Shown in pieces: positions 1 through 8,291 of a stretch of DNA of 50,744 bases. The position numbers and the translations under genes were made by a program. The notes under the pieces were generated by a model, which had not been told where the DNA came from, searched no databases, and saw only the letters and a program-made list of their open reading frames with translations. The DNA is from Actinomycetota bacterium (GTDB lineage Bacteria > Actinomycetota > Thermoleophilia > Gaiellales > Gaiellaceae), in contig PLZU01000063.1 of NCBI GenBank assembly GCA_003152275.1, forward strand, positions 129,473 through 180,216, read 5' to 3'. How positions within the stretch are numbered: position 1 is the stretch's first letter; every line of letters starts with the position of its first letter.

Positions 1-731
1 GTGGTCTTGCCGGTGCCCGAAAGGCCGAAGAAGATCGCTGCGCGGTCGTCGTCACCGACGTTCGCGGAGCAGTGCATCGGCAGGACACCCTCGAGCGGCA
101 TCCGGTCGTTCATCACCGTGAAGATCGACTTCTTGATCTCGCCTGCGTAGAACGTTCCGCCGATCAGCACCTCGGTGCGCGACGGGTGCAGCACGATGAA
201 GGTGCCGGTACGCGTCCCGTCCTCGGCGGGGGCCGCCTCGAGCGCAGGCGCGTGCAGCACCAGCGCCTGCGGTGTGAAGCCGGTGAGCTCCTCCGGCTTC
301 GGATCGATGAACATCGTCTTCGCGAAGAGCGCGTGGTACGGATGCGTCGTCACGACGCGCACGGCGATCCGGTGCGCGGGATCAGCGCCGGCGAACGCGT
401 CGATCACGTACAGCGTCTCCTCGCTGCCGAGGAAGGCGGTCACCTTGTCGCGCAGGCGCTCGAAGGAGTCCTCCGGGAGCTCCTTGTTGCCGTCCCACCA
501 GATGCGATCCTCCGATCCCGGCTCGCGGACGACGAACTTGTCCTGGGGTGAGCGGCCGGTGTGCTTGCCGGTGTCGATGGCCAGCGGGCCGCCCTCGGCG
601 ATCCGCGCTTCGCCGCGCGCGATCGCGTGCTCGTAGAGAACCGAAGTCGACGGGTTCCAGACGATCCGGCCCGTGGCGTTGATGCCGTGTGTGGAGAGAT
701 CCACTTGCCCGCGGACGTCCATGGTTGTCAT
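1..731 (-). CDS. pckA: Phosphoenolpyruvate carboxykinase (ATP), 5' part only
   Basis: Converts oxaloacetate and ATP to PEP, CO2 and ADP, the entry step of gluconeogenesis. The N-terminal 243 codons are visible; the gene runs off the left edge. Seen: the substrate-side segment FVVREPGSEDRIWWDGN typical of the ATP-dependent family, and the kinase-1a P-loop GLSGTGKTT right at the edge, preceded by HCSANVGDDDRAAIFFG. The ATG at 731 has an AAGGAG ribosome site 8 bases upstream (complement of 740-745), which fixes the start. It is divergent from the acetyltransferase gene at 772. The family call is firm because the ATP-type and GTP-type enzymes differ completely in these motifs. Confidence 0.95.
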   Translation of the reverse strand, partial: MTTMDVRGQVDLSTHGINATGRIVWNPSTSVLYEHAIARGEARIAEGGPLAIDTGKHTGRSPQDKFVVREPGSEDRIWWDGNKELPEDSFERLRDKVTAFLGSEETLYVIDAFAGADPAHRIAVRVVTTHPYHALFAKTMFIDPKPEELTGFTPQALVLHAPALEAAPAEDGTRTGTFIVLHPSRTEVLIGGTFYAGEIKKSIFTVMNDRMPLEGVLPMHCSANVGDDDRAAIFFGLSGTGKT

Positions 732-739
732 CGGATCAG

Positions 740-745
740 CTCCTT
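740..745 (-). promoter_or_regulatory. Ribosome binding site of pckA
   Basis: Reads AAGGAG on the minus strand, 8 bases before the ATG at 731. One of the clearest Shine-Dalgarno sites in the window; it decides the pckA start. Confidence 0.7.
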
Positions 746-771
746 CCCCATGCCTCCCTATGGTATGCCCG

Positions 772-1299
772 ATGGCCGAACTGCTGCTAACCGACGGGGT
801 CGTGACGCTCCGCCCCTGGGAGAGAGCCGACGCGGCGGAGATCGTCGAGTGCATCGACGGCGACCCGGAGATCACGCGCTGGCTCGACCAGGTCCCGCAG
901 CCATACCGCACCAAAGATGCTCTGGCCTACATCCGCGGGGTCGGTGAAAGCGCCTTCGCGGTCCTGGACTCGGAGACGGGCCGAGTGCTCGGCTCGATCG
1001 GCGTCCGGTTCAGCGACGCCGGCGACGTGGGCGAGATCGGCTACTGGCTGCGCGCCGACGCGCGCGGACGTGGCGCGATCACGCGGGCGCTGCGCGTCGT
1101 CTCCGCCTGGGCCTTCGGACGTGGAACGGTCGAGCGTCTGCAATTGCGCGCGGACGTCGAGAACGTTCCGTCTCGCCGCGCGGCCGAGAAGGCGGGCTTC
1201 CAGCTCGAGGGCGTGCTGCGCAACGTGTACTGGAACGCGCGACTCGGTCGCCGGCAGGACTGGGCGCTGTACTCGCTGCTCCAGGATGAGCTCACGTGA
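772..1299 (+). CDS. GNAT acetyltransferase, RimJ/RimL type
   Basis: 175-residue N-acetyltransferase of the Acetyltransf_3 type. Opens with the strand LLLTDGVVTLRPWERAD; the acetyl-CoA pyrophosphate loop is ARGRGAITRAL (about residues 99-109), and the C-terminal half has the RimJ-like segment NVPSRRAAEKAGFQLEGVLR. RimJ/RimL relatives acetylate ribosomal protein N-termini, but many in this family act on small molecules or antibiotics, so the substrate is open. The start is chosen at the ATG before AELLLTDG because the upstream in-frame residues look non-native; an in-frame ATG at 760 is an alternative. The stop overlaps the GTG start of the next gene (GTGA), so the two are probably translated together. 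Confidence 0.85.
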   Translation: MAELLLTDGVVTLRPWERADAAEIVECIDGDPEITRWLDQVPQPYRTKDALAYIRGVGESAFAVLDSETGRVLGSIGVRFSDAGDVGEIGYWLRADARGRGAITRALRVVSAWAFGRGTVERLQLRADVENVPSRRAAEKAGFQLEGVLRNVYWNARLGRRQDWALYSLLQDELT

Positions 1300-1703
1300 C
1301 ACGCACCGAGTGCTTTCGGGCAATCCGCGCGCTTCCGAAGGAGCGGCGCCGCGCGCTGACGCGAGCCGTTCGGGCGGGCCAGGCTGTGGACGATCCCCGC
1401 GACCGCGCACTCGCCGCCGCCTGGGCGCGAACGTTCACCGACGCCTGGTGGCCGCGCTGGCTGCTGCCGCGCGAACGGCCGCGCGGAAGAGCGCGACTCG
1501 TGTGGCTGCTGCACGGCGCCTGGGTGCTCGCGGCTCTCGCGTACGCATATGTACAGCTCGCGCAGCACACGCACGGCGCCTATCGCTGGGTCGTCGTCGC
1601 ACTGCTCGTGTACGGAATCCTCGCCGTGCCGCCGCTGATCTGGTTCACGCTGCACGTGAGGTGGAACGCGCCCGAAGCCGAACGCCGGAACCGCCTGTCG
1701 TAA
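1296..1703 (+). CDS. Two-helix membrane protein of unknown function
   Basis: 135 residues with a GTG start overlapping the acetyltransferase stop by four bases, so likely translationally coupled. The N-terminal about 60 residues are soluble and Arg/Ala/Trp-rich; two hydrophobic segments follow at about 67-89 (WLLHGAWVLAALAYAYV) and 97-119 (YRWVVVALLVYGILAVPPLIW), and the tail is basic. Both termini are predicted cytoplasmic. I do not recognise a named family. Convergent with the exporter gene that ends at 1711. Confidence 0.7.
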   Translation: MTRTECFRAIRALPKERRRALTRAVRAGQAVDDPRDRALAAAWARTFTDAWWPRWLLPRERPRGRARLVWLLHGAWVLAALAYAYVQLAQHTHGAYRWVVVALLVYGILAVPPLIWFTLHVRWNAPEAERRNRLS

Positions 1704-1710
1704 CCGTGCG

Positions 1711-2607
1711 CTAGCCGCTCTCGGCCACCGGCACCGGCGTCGGCACGGTCTCCCGCCGCACGACGATCGCCACACACGCGAGCACGAGCGACGCTCCGAT
1801 GCCGATCGTCCACGTGAGCGATTCGTGCAACACGATCGCGCCCAACGCGATCGCGACGACGGGGTTCACGTACGCATACGTCGCAACCCTGCCGAGCGGC
1901 GCGTTGTCGAGCAGCCAGACGTACGCGGTGTAGCCGATCACCGATCCGAAGGTGACGAGATAGAAGAAGCCGAAGATCGAGCGCCCCGAGAACTGCGAGA
2001 AGTGCGGATGGGTGGTCGCGAGGCCGATCGGCAGCAGGATGAGCCCGCCGGCGAGCATCTCATACGACGTCGCCGCGAAGGAGTCAGCTGGGAGCGTCAG
2101 CCGGCTGGAGAGAAATGAGCCCGTCGCCCACATCAACGAGGAGCACACCACGAGGAGCAGCGACCAGAGCGGTGTCCCTCCGTTCGGTCGTACGAGAAGC
2201 ACGAGCCCGCCGAAGCCAACGAGCACGCCGACGAGCGCCGCGCGCGGCGGACGGTCGCCCGTGATCGTGCGGAGCAGAACGATCCAGAGCGGCACCGCGC
2301 CGATGATCAGCGCCGAGACACCGGTCGACACGTGCCGCTCGGCGACGAAAAGCACCGCGTTAGCGCCGGGCAGGAGCGCACCAATCAGTGCGCAGGCTGC
2401 GAGCTCGCGCCGGCCGACGCGCAGGACATGCGTGCCGCGCTTCCACGCGGTGAAGCCGAACATCAGCAGTGCGGCCGCGACAAAGCGAACGCCGACGGCA
2501 AAGAGAGGCGGGATGGTCTCGCCCGTCAGCTCGATCCCGAGGTAAGTCGAGCCCCAGATGATGTAGACCGTCCCGAGCGCGATCCAGACCCGGGCGGCGT
2601 GGCTCAT
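1711..2607 (-). CDS. EamA/DMT-family transporter
   Basis: 298-residue drug/metabolite transporter with about ten membrane helices in two EamA repeats. The first repeat begins with the characteristic IIWGSTYLGIELT segment (about residues 16-28); the second begins near SSLMWATGSFLSSRLTL. Such proteins export amino acids, nucleotides or toxic metabolites; the substrate cannot be read from sequence. The ATG at 2607 fits the beginning of helix 1. A GGAGG lies directly against the ATG, closer than ideal. An open frame continues about 265 codons upstream but is antisense to the recombinase gene and lacks family character. Confidence 0.9.
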   Translation of the reverse strand: MSHAARVWIALGTVYIIWGSTYLGIELTGETIPPLFAVGVRFVAAALLMFGFTAWKRGTHVLRVGRRELAACALIGALLPGANAVLFVAERHVSTGVSALIIGAVPLWIVLLRTITGDRPPRAALVGVLVGFGGLVLLVRPNGGTPLWSLLLVVCSSLMWATGSFLSSRLTLPADSFAATSYEMLAGGLILLPIGLATTHPHFSQFSGRSIFGFFYLVTFGSVIGYTAYVWLLDNAPLGRVATYAYVNPVVAIALGAIVLHESLTWTIGIGASLVLACVAIVVRRETVPTPVPVAESG

Positions 2608-2665
2608 CCTCCAACACTGCACGGTCCGGCGGAGGCTGCGCCGCACAGGCGTCGAATCCCTCTTC

Positions 2666-3511
2666 GTGGACGCCCACACAGCAGCCGCGCGCTTTCTCGA
2701 GTCTCCGTCGCTGGCCGACGGGACGCGCCGCGCGTACCGCGTCGACGTCACGGAGTTCTGCCGGTGGCTCGACTCGCAGGGTACGGCGCTCGACGACGTC
2801 GACGTGCGCACCCTCGTGGAGTACGTCGGGCTCCTCGGCTCGGGGCGCCGCCCCGGCGGGCGCCTCGCACCGGCGACCATCAGCCGGAAGCTCGCGGCGG
2901 TGCGAGCCTTCCTGCGCCACTCGCTCGGCGCGGCGCGCGTACCCGACGCGCGGCTTGCGCCGCGTCGTGGCCGCCGGCTGCCGGACGCCCCCCGCCAAGA
3001 TGCCGTTGAGAAGGAGCTCGCGTCGCTGGAGGGCGAGGGCCCGCTCCCTTTGCGCAATCGCGCGCTCGTCGAGCTCGTGTACTCCGCCGGGCTGCGCAGC
3101 GCCGAAGCGGTCGGCCTCGATCTGGCGGATGTGGATTTCGAGCAGGAGCTCGTGCACGTCCGCCGCGGCAAAGGCGGCAAGGACCGCGTGGTGCCGCTCG
3201 GCGAGGAGGCGGCGCATTGGGTCGCGCGGTACCTCCACGACGCGCGGCCCGAGCTGGCGCGAGGCGCGAACGACGCACTGTTTATCTCGGCGACCGGCAA
3301 GCGGCTCGACACGAGCACGTTGCGCCGGCTCGTCCCGCACCCCCATCGCCTCCGCCACGCGTTCGCGACGCATCTGCTCGAAGGCGGCGCCGATCTCCGC
3401 ACGATCCAGGAGCTCCTGGGTCATTCGTCGCTCTCAACGACGCAGATCTACTCGCACGTGGATGCGCGACGGCTGCGCAAGGTCTACGACAGCTCGCACC
3501 CGCGCTCGTAA
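2666..3511 (+). CDS. Tyrosine recombinase, XerC/XerD type (first of a pair)
   Basis: 281 residues. N-terminal SAM-like DNA-binding domain (about 1-90) then catalytic domain (about 108-275). All catalytic positions are present: Arg144 (YSAGLRSAEAVGL), Lys169 (RRGKGGKDR), His227 and Arg230 (HPHRLRH), His253 (LLGHSSLSTTQ) and Tyr262 (IYSH). Compared with its neighbour recombinase it lacks about 9 residues just before the H-x-x-R box (LRRLVPHPH against LRRLAATAGLEPGRVHPH), an odd shortening close to the active site. GTG start at 2666. Xer enzymes resolve chromosome dimers at dif; this one could instead serve a mobile element. No phage genes lie nearby. Its stop codon lies inside a GTAACA-N3-TGTTAC palindrome. 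Confidence 0.85.
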   Translation: MDAHTAAARFLESPSLADGTRRAYRVDVTEFCRWLDSQGTALDDVDVRTLVEYVGLLGSGRRPGGRLAPATISRKLAAVRAFLRHSLGAARVPDARLAPRRGRRLPDAPRQDAVEKELASLEGEGPLPLRNRALVELVYSAGLRSAEAVGLDLADVDFEQELVHVRRGKGGKDRVVPLGEEAAHWVARYLHDARPELARGANDALFISATGKRLDTSTLRRLVPHPHRLRHAFATHLLEGGADLRTIQELLGHSSLSTTQIYSHVDARRLRKVYDSSHPRS

Positions 3512-3522
3512 CAGATTGTTAC
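3508..3522. promoter_or_regulatory. Palindrome GTAACA-GAT-TGTTAC, upstream of the small gene
   Basis: Perfect 6-3-6 inverted repeat overlapping the stop codon of the first recombinase and ending 41 bases before the ATG of the small gene at 3564. The same arms recur at 3874-3888 upstream of the second recombinase. An operator for a protein of the module is the simplest reading; a recombination site is the alternative. Confidence 0.6.
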
Positions 3523-3563
3523 TTGGCGCAGTTTCGTGACGGTTGCCGAGCGACAGTGGACGC

Positions 3564-3860
3564 ATGGTTCGAAGCGGTCCGCGCATCGACTCGCGACTCG
3601 TGGCGGCTATCGCGCGTCTGGACGACGGGGCGATCCCGATCGCAGAGGTCTGTCGGCGAATCGGGAGCGAGGCGGAGTCCGCCGGCCTCACTCGGCCTAG
3701 TTACGAGCGCGTTCGCGAGCTCGTGCACCTGTCCCGCGCAGTGCGAGAGCAGCGACTCGGACCCTCCGCACTACAACTGATCTGGGAAGGCGGCGGCGGG
3801 ATGCGGGGCTACTCCGACACCATGAATCAGCTCCGGCTGCCACGCGAGGACCGGCGGTGA
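3564..3860 (+). CDS. Small putative DNA-binding protein between two recombinases
   Basis: 98 residues, basic. The middle (about 23-62) is predicted helical and looks like a helix-turn-helix: PIAEVCRRIGSEAESAG, then LTRPSYERVRELVHLSR with a Ser/Tyr/Arg-rich putative recognition helix. The tail is Gly- and Arg-rich. From memory, similar short proteins with the LDDG..PIAEV...TRPSYE pattern occur in Thermoleophilia without assigned function; I could not check this. ATG at 3564 chosen; an in-frame TTG at 3543 would add seven residues. Its gene is flanked by two identical-arm palindromes (3508-3522 and 3874-3888), suggesting it binds them and controls itself and the second recombinase. Function is inferred. 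Confidence 0.6.
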   Translation: MVRSGPRIDSRLVAAIARLDDGAIPIAEVCRRIGSEAESAGLTRPSYERVRELVHLSRAVREQRLGPSALQLIWEGGGGMRGYSDTMNQLRLPREDRR

Positions 3861-3873
3861 CCCAAGACCGGTA

Positions 3874-3888
3874 GTAACAGTCTGTTAC
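3874..3888. promoter_or_regulatory. Palindrome GTAACA-GTC-TGTTAC, upstream of second recombinase
   Basis: Second copy of the 6-3-6 inverted repeat, with identical arms and a different 3-base centre, 48 bases before the ATG of the second recombinase. Placement upstream of a start in both cases favours an operator. The differing centres argue against a strand-exchange spacer, which normally has to match. Confidence 0.6.
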
Positions 3889-3936
3889 AAGCAACGCGGG
3901 AGGCGTCGGCGGGCGCGAGCCGAAAGCAGACAGTCG

Positions 3937-4818
3937 ATGGGCTCCGCCGTCGACTCCTTCCTCGCGCTCTCGACCGCGCGGCTCGCGCCGCGCACGGTCG
4001 ACGCGTACAAGCGCGACCTTCGCGACCTCGAAGCGTGGCTCGGCGGTGCGCCCGACGACGCGACGACCGACCAGCTCGCGGCGTACGTCGCGCAATTGCG
4101 CGCCGACGGGCTTGCTGCAACGACGATCGCGCGCCGCGTCGCTGCGCTTCGCTCCTTCTACCGGCACCAGGTGTTGCTCGCCGTGCGGCCCGACAACCCG
4201 GCGGCCGAGCTCGAGCTGCCGCGGCGCCGGCGCGCACTGCCAAAGACGCTCTCACCCGGTGAGGTCGAGCGACTGATCGAGGCCGCGACGGGAACGACGC
4301 CGCGCGCGCTGCGCGACCGAGCGCTCGTCGAACTGCTCTACGGCGCCGGACTGCGAGTGAGCGAGGCCGTCGGGCTCCACCGCGCGTCGATCGATCTCGA
4401 GCGGCGGCTCGTCCGCGCGATCGGCAAAGGAGCCAAGGAGCGCGTCGTTCCGATCGGGCGGGAGGCGGTCGACGCGGTGCGGCGCTACGACTCCCGCGGG
4501 CGCCCGTACCTCGACAAGCGCCACCGGCCCGAGCTCTTCCTCAACGCCCAAGGCGGCGCACTCACTCGAGCCGGCGCATTCTTCATCCTGCGCCGCCTCG
4601 CAGCCACGGCCGGGCTCGAGCCGGGCCGCGTGCACCCGCACCTCCTGCGCCACTCATTCGCGACACACTTGCTCGAAGGCGGCGCCGACCTCCGCTCCGT
4701 GCAGGAGATGCTCGGACACGCCGACCTGGCCACGACCGAGCTCTACACGCACATTTCCGATCGCCGACGCCGCGAGCTGTATTTCCAGGCGCACCCCCAC
4801 GCGCGGAAAAAGGTTTGA
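3937..4818 (+). CDS. Tyrosine recombinase, XerD-like (second of a pair)
   Basis: 293 residues with the standard Xer layout: N-terminal SAM-like domain (VDSFLALSTARLAPRTVDAY, residues 5-24), catalytic domain from about 105. Catalytic set: Arg140 (YGAGLRVSEAVGL), Lys164 (AIGKGAKERVVPIG), His235 and Arg238 (HPHLLRHSFATHLL), His261, Tyr270 (LYTHIS). It matches XerD/XerC consensus better than the first recombinase and keeps the loop that one lacks, so if either performs chromosome dimer resolution this is the better candidate. Same strand as the first recombinase and the small gene, with 76 bases upstream containing a palindrome. The downstream 44-residue gene may be cotranscribed. Confidence 0.88.
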   Translation: MGSAVDSFLALSTARLAPRTVDAYKRDLRDLEAWLGGAPDDATTDQLAAYVAQLRADGLAATTIARRVAALRSFYRHQVLLAVRPDNPAAELELPRRRRALPKTLSPGEVERLIEAATGTTPRALRDRALVELLYGAGLRVSEAVGLHRASIDLERRLVRAIGKGAKERVVPIGREAVDAVRRYDSRGRPYLDKRHRPELFLNAQGGALTRAGAFFILRRLAATAGLEPGRVHPHLLRHSFATHLLEGGADLRSVQEMLGHADLATTELYTHISDRRRRELYFQAHPHARKKV

Positions 4819-4847
4819 CCACGTCGGCACGCGGGAGAGAAACGGCA

Positions 4848-4982
4848 ATGGCGCTCGCACCGCATCTCGCCACCCTCGCCATCGCAACCCTCGCTATCGG
4901 CTGGCTGATGGCCCTTGCCGGCCTCCAGAAGAGCGCGCTCGAGTTGAAGAGGCGCCGGCGTGTCTGCCCGACTTGCGGCTAG
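4848..4982 (+). CDS. 44-residue membrane peptide with C-terminal CPTCG
   Basis: ATG preceded by GGGAGAGA, 6 bases away. One hydrophobic segment (about residues 6-26, ATLAIATLAIGWLMALAGL), then a basic stretch LELKRRRRVCPTCG ending in a CxxC knuckle. A lone half zinc-ribbon at the cytoplasmic end suggests metal-linked dimers or a partner that supplies the second CxxC. It lies 29 bases after the XerD-like gene. I do not know a named family. The reading is supported by the ribosome site, transmembrane pattern and compact fit before the convergent HEAT-type gene. Confidence 0.6.
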   Translation: MALAPHLATLAIATLAIGWLMALAGLQKSALELKRRRRVCPTCG

Positions 4983-4985
4983 CGC

Positions 4986-5495
4986 TTAGTGCTTCGTCTG
5001 CTTCGGAGCCCTGCGCTTGAGCTGCTGCGCAACGCCCGCCGCGGCCCTGCGTAGCTCCGCGTCCGCCTCGTCGTCCTGGGCGAGACCTTCGAGCAGCACG
5101 ATTGTCTCGCGCTGCGGCGAGCCGTTCTTCAAGCAGAGGATCGCGAGGCGGCGGACGGCCGCGTTCCCGTCCGCTGTCGCCATGGTGTGCAGGAGCGGGC
5201 GGACGCTATTGATCGTGCTCGGATGGTCCCGCGACATGAGCTCGAGCGATAGGAGCGCCGACCCCCGCGCTGCAGGGCTCTCGTCGTCCAGCCCGCGCCG
5301 CAGCAACTCCTCCTTTGCGCGCCAGCGGAACTGGCCGATCGCGCGGTATGCGACGGCGCGCTCGCGGAAGTCGCCGCTTCGCGCGGCCGCCTCGAGCTCG
5401 TCACCCCACTGCGCGCGCAGATCGGCGAGCTCACGCTCGGACCCGTCCTGTGCAAGGGCGTCTGCCTTCGCCGCGGCTTCTGCGAGCTCGCTCAC
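4986..5495 (-). CDS. HEAT-repeat-like helical protein
   Basis: 169 residues, all-helical and Ala/Leu/Arg-rich, with repeat-like segments such as SPAARGSALLSLELMSRD, NAAVRRLAILCLKN and DAELRRAAAGVAQQLKRR that resemble HEAT/armadillo units. Such folds are protein-interaction scaffolds; no catalytic motif is visible. The GTG at 5495 is taken as start because upstream in-frame codons overlap the divergent dehydrogenase gene at 5536. The C-terminus is basic (KRRAPKQTKH). The partner is unknown. Confidence 0.65.
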   Translation of the reverse strand: MSELAEAAAKADALAQDGSERELADLRAQWGDELEAAARSGDFRERAVAYRAIGQFRWRAKEELLRRGLDDESPAARGSALLSLELMSRDHPSTINSVRPLLHTMATADGNAAVRRLAILCLKNGSPQRETIVLLEGLAQDDEADAELRRAAAGVAQQLKRRAPKQTKH

Positions 5496-5535
5496 TGCCG
5501 CGACTCTAACTGGCCCGTAGGTAGATTCCGGCCCC

Positions 5536-6633
5536 GTGGCGCACCGCGTAGTCCTCATTCCTGGCGATGGAACCGGCCCCGAGCTGACCGAGGCGACGCG
5601 CCGGGTCCTCGAGGCGACCGGCGTCGAGTTCGACTGGGACGTGCAAGAAGCGGGCACCGACGTGATGGACCGCTACGACGGAAACCCGCTGCCACCCGCG
5701 GTGCTCGACGCCATCCGAGAGACCGGCGTCGCGTTGAAAGGCCCGATCACGACGCCCATCGGTGGCGGCTTCCGCTCCGTCAATGTCGCGCTCCGCAAGG
5801 AGCTCGACATGTATGCGCAGGTGAGGCCAATCAAGAGCTACCCCGGCGTCCGCTCGCGCTTCAGCGATGTCGACCTGATCATCGTCCGCGAGAACACCGA
5901 AGACCTTTACGTCGGCATCGAGTACGAGCAGGGCACCGAGGACGCAAAGGAGCTGATCCGCTGGATCGAGTCGAAGGGCGGCAAGCTGCGCCACAACGAC
6001 GCGGGCATCTCGATCAAGCCGATCTCGATCACCGGCACGCGGCGCATCTTCGAGTTTGCATTCGATTACGCGCGCAAGAACGGCCGCAAGAAGATTACGG
6101 CCGTGCACAAGGCGAACATCATGAAGTTCAGCGACGGGCTCTGGCTGCGTGTTGCGCGCGAGGTTGCGGCGGAGAACGGTGACATCCAATTCGACGACCG
6201 CATCGTGGACAACATGTGCATGCAGCTCGTGCAACGGCCCGAGGAATACGACGTCCTCGTCCTCCCAAACCTTTACGGCGACGTGCTCTCCGACCTCTGC
6301 GCCGGAATGATCGGCGGCCTCGGGGTCGCCCCGGGCGCAAACTACGGCGATAGCGTCGCCGTGTTCGAGCCGACCCACGGATCCGCCCCGAAGTACGCCG
6401 GGCAGAACAAGGTCAACCCGATGGCCGAGCTGCTGTCGGGGATGCTGATGCTCCGGCACCTCGGCGAACAGTCGGCGGCGCAACGGCTCGAGCAAGCGAT
6501 CGCGGACGTGATCGTGGAAGGCGCGAGCGTCACCTATGACATGAAGCCGTCCCGCGACGACCCGACCGCGGTCGGAACGAGCGAGGTTGGAGACGCGATC
6601 ATCGAGAAGCTGGAGATAGGAGTGACCGTATGA
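5536..6633 (+). CDS. icd: Isocitrate/isopropylmalate dehydrogenase family, probably NAD-type isocitrate dehydrogenase
   Basis: 365-residue beta-decarboxylating dehydrogenase. Starts [14 protein letters not shown]; substrate region has [16 protein letters not shown] and the [12 protein letters not shown] motif, where the Ser/Asn-Glu positions favour isocitrate or homoisocitrate over isopropylmalate. Metal Asp cluster [15 protein letters not shown]; cofactor segment [18 protein letters not shown]. Size and motifs match the single-domain NAD-dependent isocitrate dehydrogenase of many Actinomycetota and archaea, giving 2-oxoglutarate and CO2 in the TCA cycle. GTG start. The stop overlaps mdh by ATGA, so the two form one operon, which supports a TCA role over leucine biosynthesis. 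Confidence 0.85.
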   Translation: MAHRVVLIPGDGTGPELTEATRRVLEATGVEFDWDVQEAGTDVMDRYDGNPLPPAVLDAIRETGVALKGPITTPIGGGFRSVNVALRKELDMYAQVRPIKSYPGVRSRFSDVDLIIVRENTEDLYVGIEYEQGTEDAKELIRWIESKGGKLRHNDAGISIKPISITGTRRIFEFAFDYARKNGRKKITAVHKANIMKFSDGLWLRVAREVAAENGDIQFDDRIVDNMCMQLVQRPEEYDVLVLPNLYGDVLSDLCAGMIGGLGVAPGANYGDSVAVFEPTHGSAPKYAGQNKVNPMAELLSGMLMLRHLGEQSAAQRLEQAIADVIVEGASVTYDMKPSRDDPTAVGTSEVGDAIIEKLEIGVTV

Positions 6634-7559
6634 GTGCAAGGCGCAAGATCACCGTCGTCGGAGCCGGGAACGTCGGCGCGACGTGCGCGCAGGTGCTGGC
6701 GACGCGCGACTACGCCGACGTCGTCCTCGTCGACATCAAGGAGGGCCTGCCGCAAGGCAAGGCGCTCGACATCAACCAGATGGGCGCCGTGCTCGGCTAC
6801 GAGCCGAATGTGACCGGCTCGAACGGCTACGAGGAGTCCGCCGCGTCCGAGGTCGTCGTGATCACCGCCGGTCTCCCCCGTTCGCCCGGAATGTCGCGCG
6901 ACGACCTGGTCTCAACGAACGAGAAGATCGTCACGGACGTCACGCAGAAAGTGATCGTGCAGAGCCCCAACGCGATCCTCATCGTTGTCTCGAATCCGCT
7001 CGACGCGATGTGCCACGTCGCGAAGAACATCTCCGGCTGGCCGAAGGAGCGCGTGTTCGGCATGGCGGGCATCCTCGACACCGCGCGCTTCTCGACGTTC
7101 ATCTCGTGGGAAACCGGAACGTCGGTTAAGGACGTGCAGGCGATGGTGCTCGGTGGCCACGGCGACCAGATGGTCTCGGTCGTCTCTGCGACGACCGTCG
7201 GCGGCATCCCGCTGCGCAAGCTCGTCGCCGAGCCGCAGATCAAGGCGATGGTCGAGCGCACAGCGAAAGGCGGCGGCGAGCTCGTGAACCTGATGGGCAC
7301 GTCGGCGTGGTACGCGCCCGGCGCTGCGGCCGCACAGATGGTCGACTCGATCATGCTCGACGAGAAGCGTGTGCTCCCGTGCACCGCCTACCTCGAGGGT
7401 GAGTACGGGATCGACGGCCTCTACATGGGCGTCCCGTGCAAGCTCGGCCCGAAGGGAATCGAGCAGATCATCGAGCTCGATCTCTCGGACGAGGAGCAGA
7501 AGGCGATGCAGGCGAGCTCCGAGGCCGTGCGCGAAGTCGTCGGCGTCCTCTCGACCTGA
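6630..7559 (+). CDS. mdh: Malate dehydrogenase, LDH-like type
   Basis: 309 residues. N-terminal Rossmann motif [13 protein letters not shown] (10-22) with Asp35 favouring NAD. Substrate residues Arg84 and Arg90 in [11 protein letters not shown]: Arg at 84 specifies malate over lactate in this family. Asn122 (VVSNPLDAM), Arg153 (ILDTARF) and catalytic His177 (GGHGDQMV) are present. Oxidises malate to oxaloacetate. Start overlaps the isocitrate dehydrogenase stop (ATGA). A short-chain dehydrogenase follows 3 bases later, probably in the same transcript. Confidence 0.95.
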   Translation: MSARRKITVVGAGNVGATCAQVLATRDYADVVLVDIKEGLPQGKALDINQMGAVLGYEPNVTGSNGYEESAASEVVVITAGLPRSPGMSRDDLVSTNEKIVTDVTQKVIVQSPNAILIVVSNPLDAMCHVAKNISGWPKERVFGMAGILDTARFSTFISWETGTSVKDVQAMVLGGHGDQMVSVVSATTVGGIPLRKLVAEPQIKAMVERTAKGGGELVNLMGTSAWYAPGAAAAQMVDSIMLDEKRVLPCTAYLEGEYGIDGLYMGVPCKLGPKGIEQIIELDLSDEEQKAMQASSEAVREVVGVLST

Positions 7560-7562
7560 GCG

Positions 7563-8276
7563 ATGCGGAACGCGCTCGTCACCGGCGCCAGCCGCCGGGC
7601 GGGCATCGGCTTCGCGATCGCACACCGGCTCGAGGAAGCAGGCGCACAGGTCTTCACCCAGGGTTGGACGCCGCACGACGCAGCACAGCCGTGGGGCGCT
7701 GACGAGGGCTTCGCTCCGTCGCTCGAGGCGGACTTCGCCGATCCCGTTGCGCCGGCGCGCGTCGTGACAGCTGCACGCGAAGCGCTTGGCACGCTCGACG
7801 TGCTCGTCGTCAACCATGCGCGTAGTGGTCACGGACGACTCAGCGAGCTGATCGCCGAAGAGCTCGACGCGTTCCTGCATGAGAACGTGCGCGCGTCGCT
7901 CCTGCTCGTGAAGGAGTTCGCCGCGCAGTTCGAAGGCGACCATGGGCGCGTCGTGCTGCTGACCTCCGGTGCGCACAAGGGCCCCATGACCCGCGAGGTC
8001 GCCTATGCGGTGTCGAAGGGCGCGCTCGCCGTCGCGACGGCGACGCTCGCAGAAGAGCTCGCCGAGCGCAGCATCACCGTGAACTGCGTCAACCCCGGCC
8101 CCACCGAGACGGGCTGGGGCCTCGCCGAACTCGAACCGAAGCCGCGCATGCCGTTCGGGCGCTGGGGAGAGCCGGACGATGCGGCGCGCCTCGTCGCGTG
8201 GCTCTGCAGCGAGGACGGACGCTGGATCACCGGTCAGGTGATCGACTCCGAGGGAGGCTTTCGCCGCTCCGCGTAG
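7563..8276 (+). CDS. Short-chain dehydrogenase/reductase (classical)
   Basis: 237 residues. Cofactor motif VTGASRRAGIGFAIA (6-20), Asn84 in VVNHA, catalytic Ser135 (LLTSGA), Tyr148 and Lys152 (AYAVSKGAL). C-terminus NCVNPGPTETGW and a final VIDSEGGF are FabG-like; by sequence it belongs with 3-oxoacyl reductase-like SDRs whose substrate cannot be told. Directly follows mdh by 3 bases and is followed by a second SDR 15 bases on, so it probably sits in the icd-mdh transcript. Confidence 0.85.
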   Translation: MRNALVTGASRRAGIGFAIAHRLEEAGAQVFTQGWTPHDAAQPWGADEGFAPSLEADFADPVAPARVVTAAREALGTLDVLVVNHARSGHGRLSELIAEELDAFLHENVRASLLLVKEFAAQFEGDHGRVVLLTSGAHKGPMTREVAYAVSKGALAVATATLAEELAERSITVNCVNPGPTETGWGLAELEPKPRMPFGRWGEPDDAARLVAWLCSEDGRWITGQVIDSEGGFRRSA

Positions 8277-8291
8277 GTACTCTCGCCCGTC

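Noticed and set aside
3508..3888. dif site for XerC/XerD
   Set aside because: The palindromes have 6-base arms and 3-base centres, not the 11-6-11 plan of dif, and the sequence does not resemble known dif arms.
2666..4818. Prophage or integrative element
   Set aside because: Two recombinases suggested it, but no phage, conjugation, or excision genes and no attachment-site repeats at a tRNA are nearby.
5506..6639. 377-codon minus-strand frame
   Set aside because: Mirror of the isocitrate dehydrogenase gene; product is His/Arg/Asp/Val-rich shadow.
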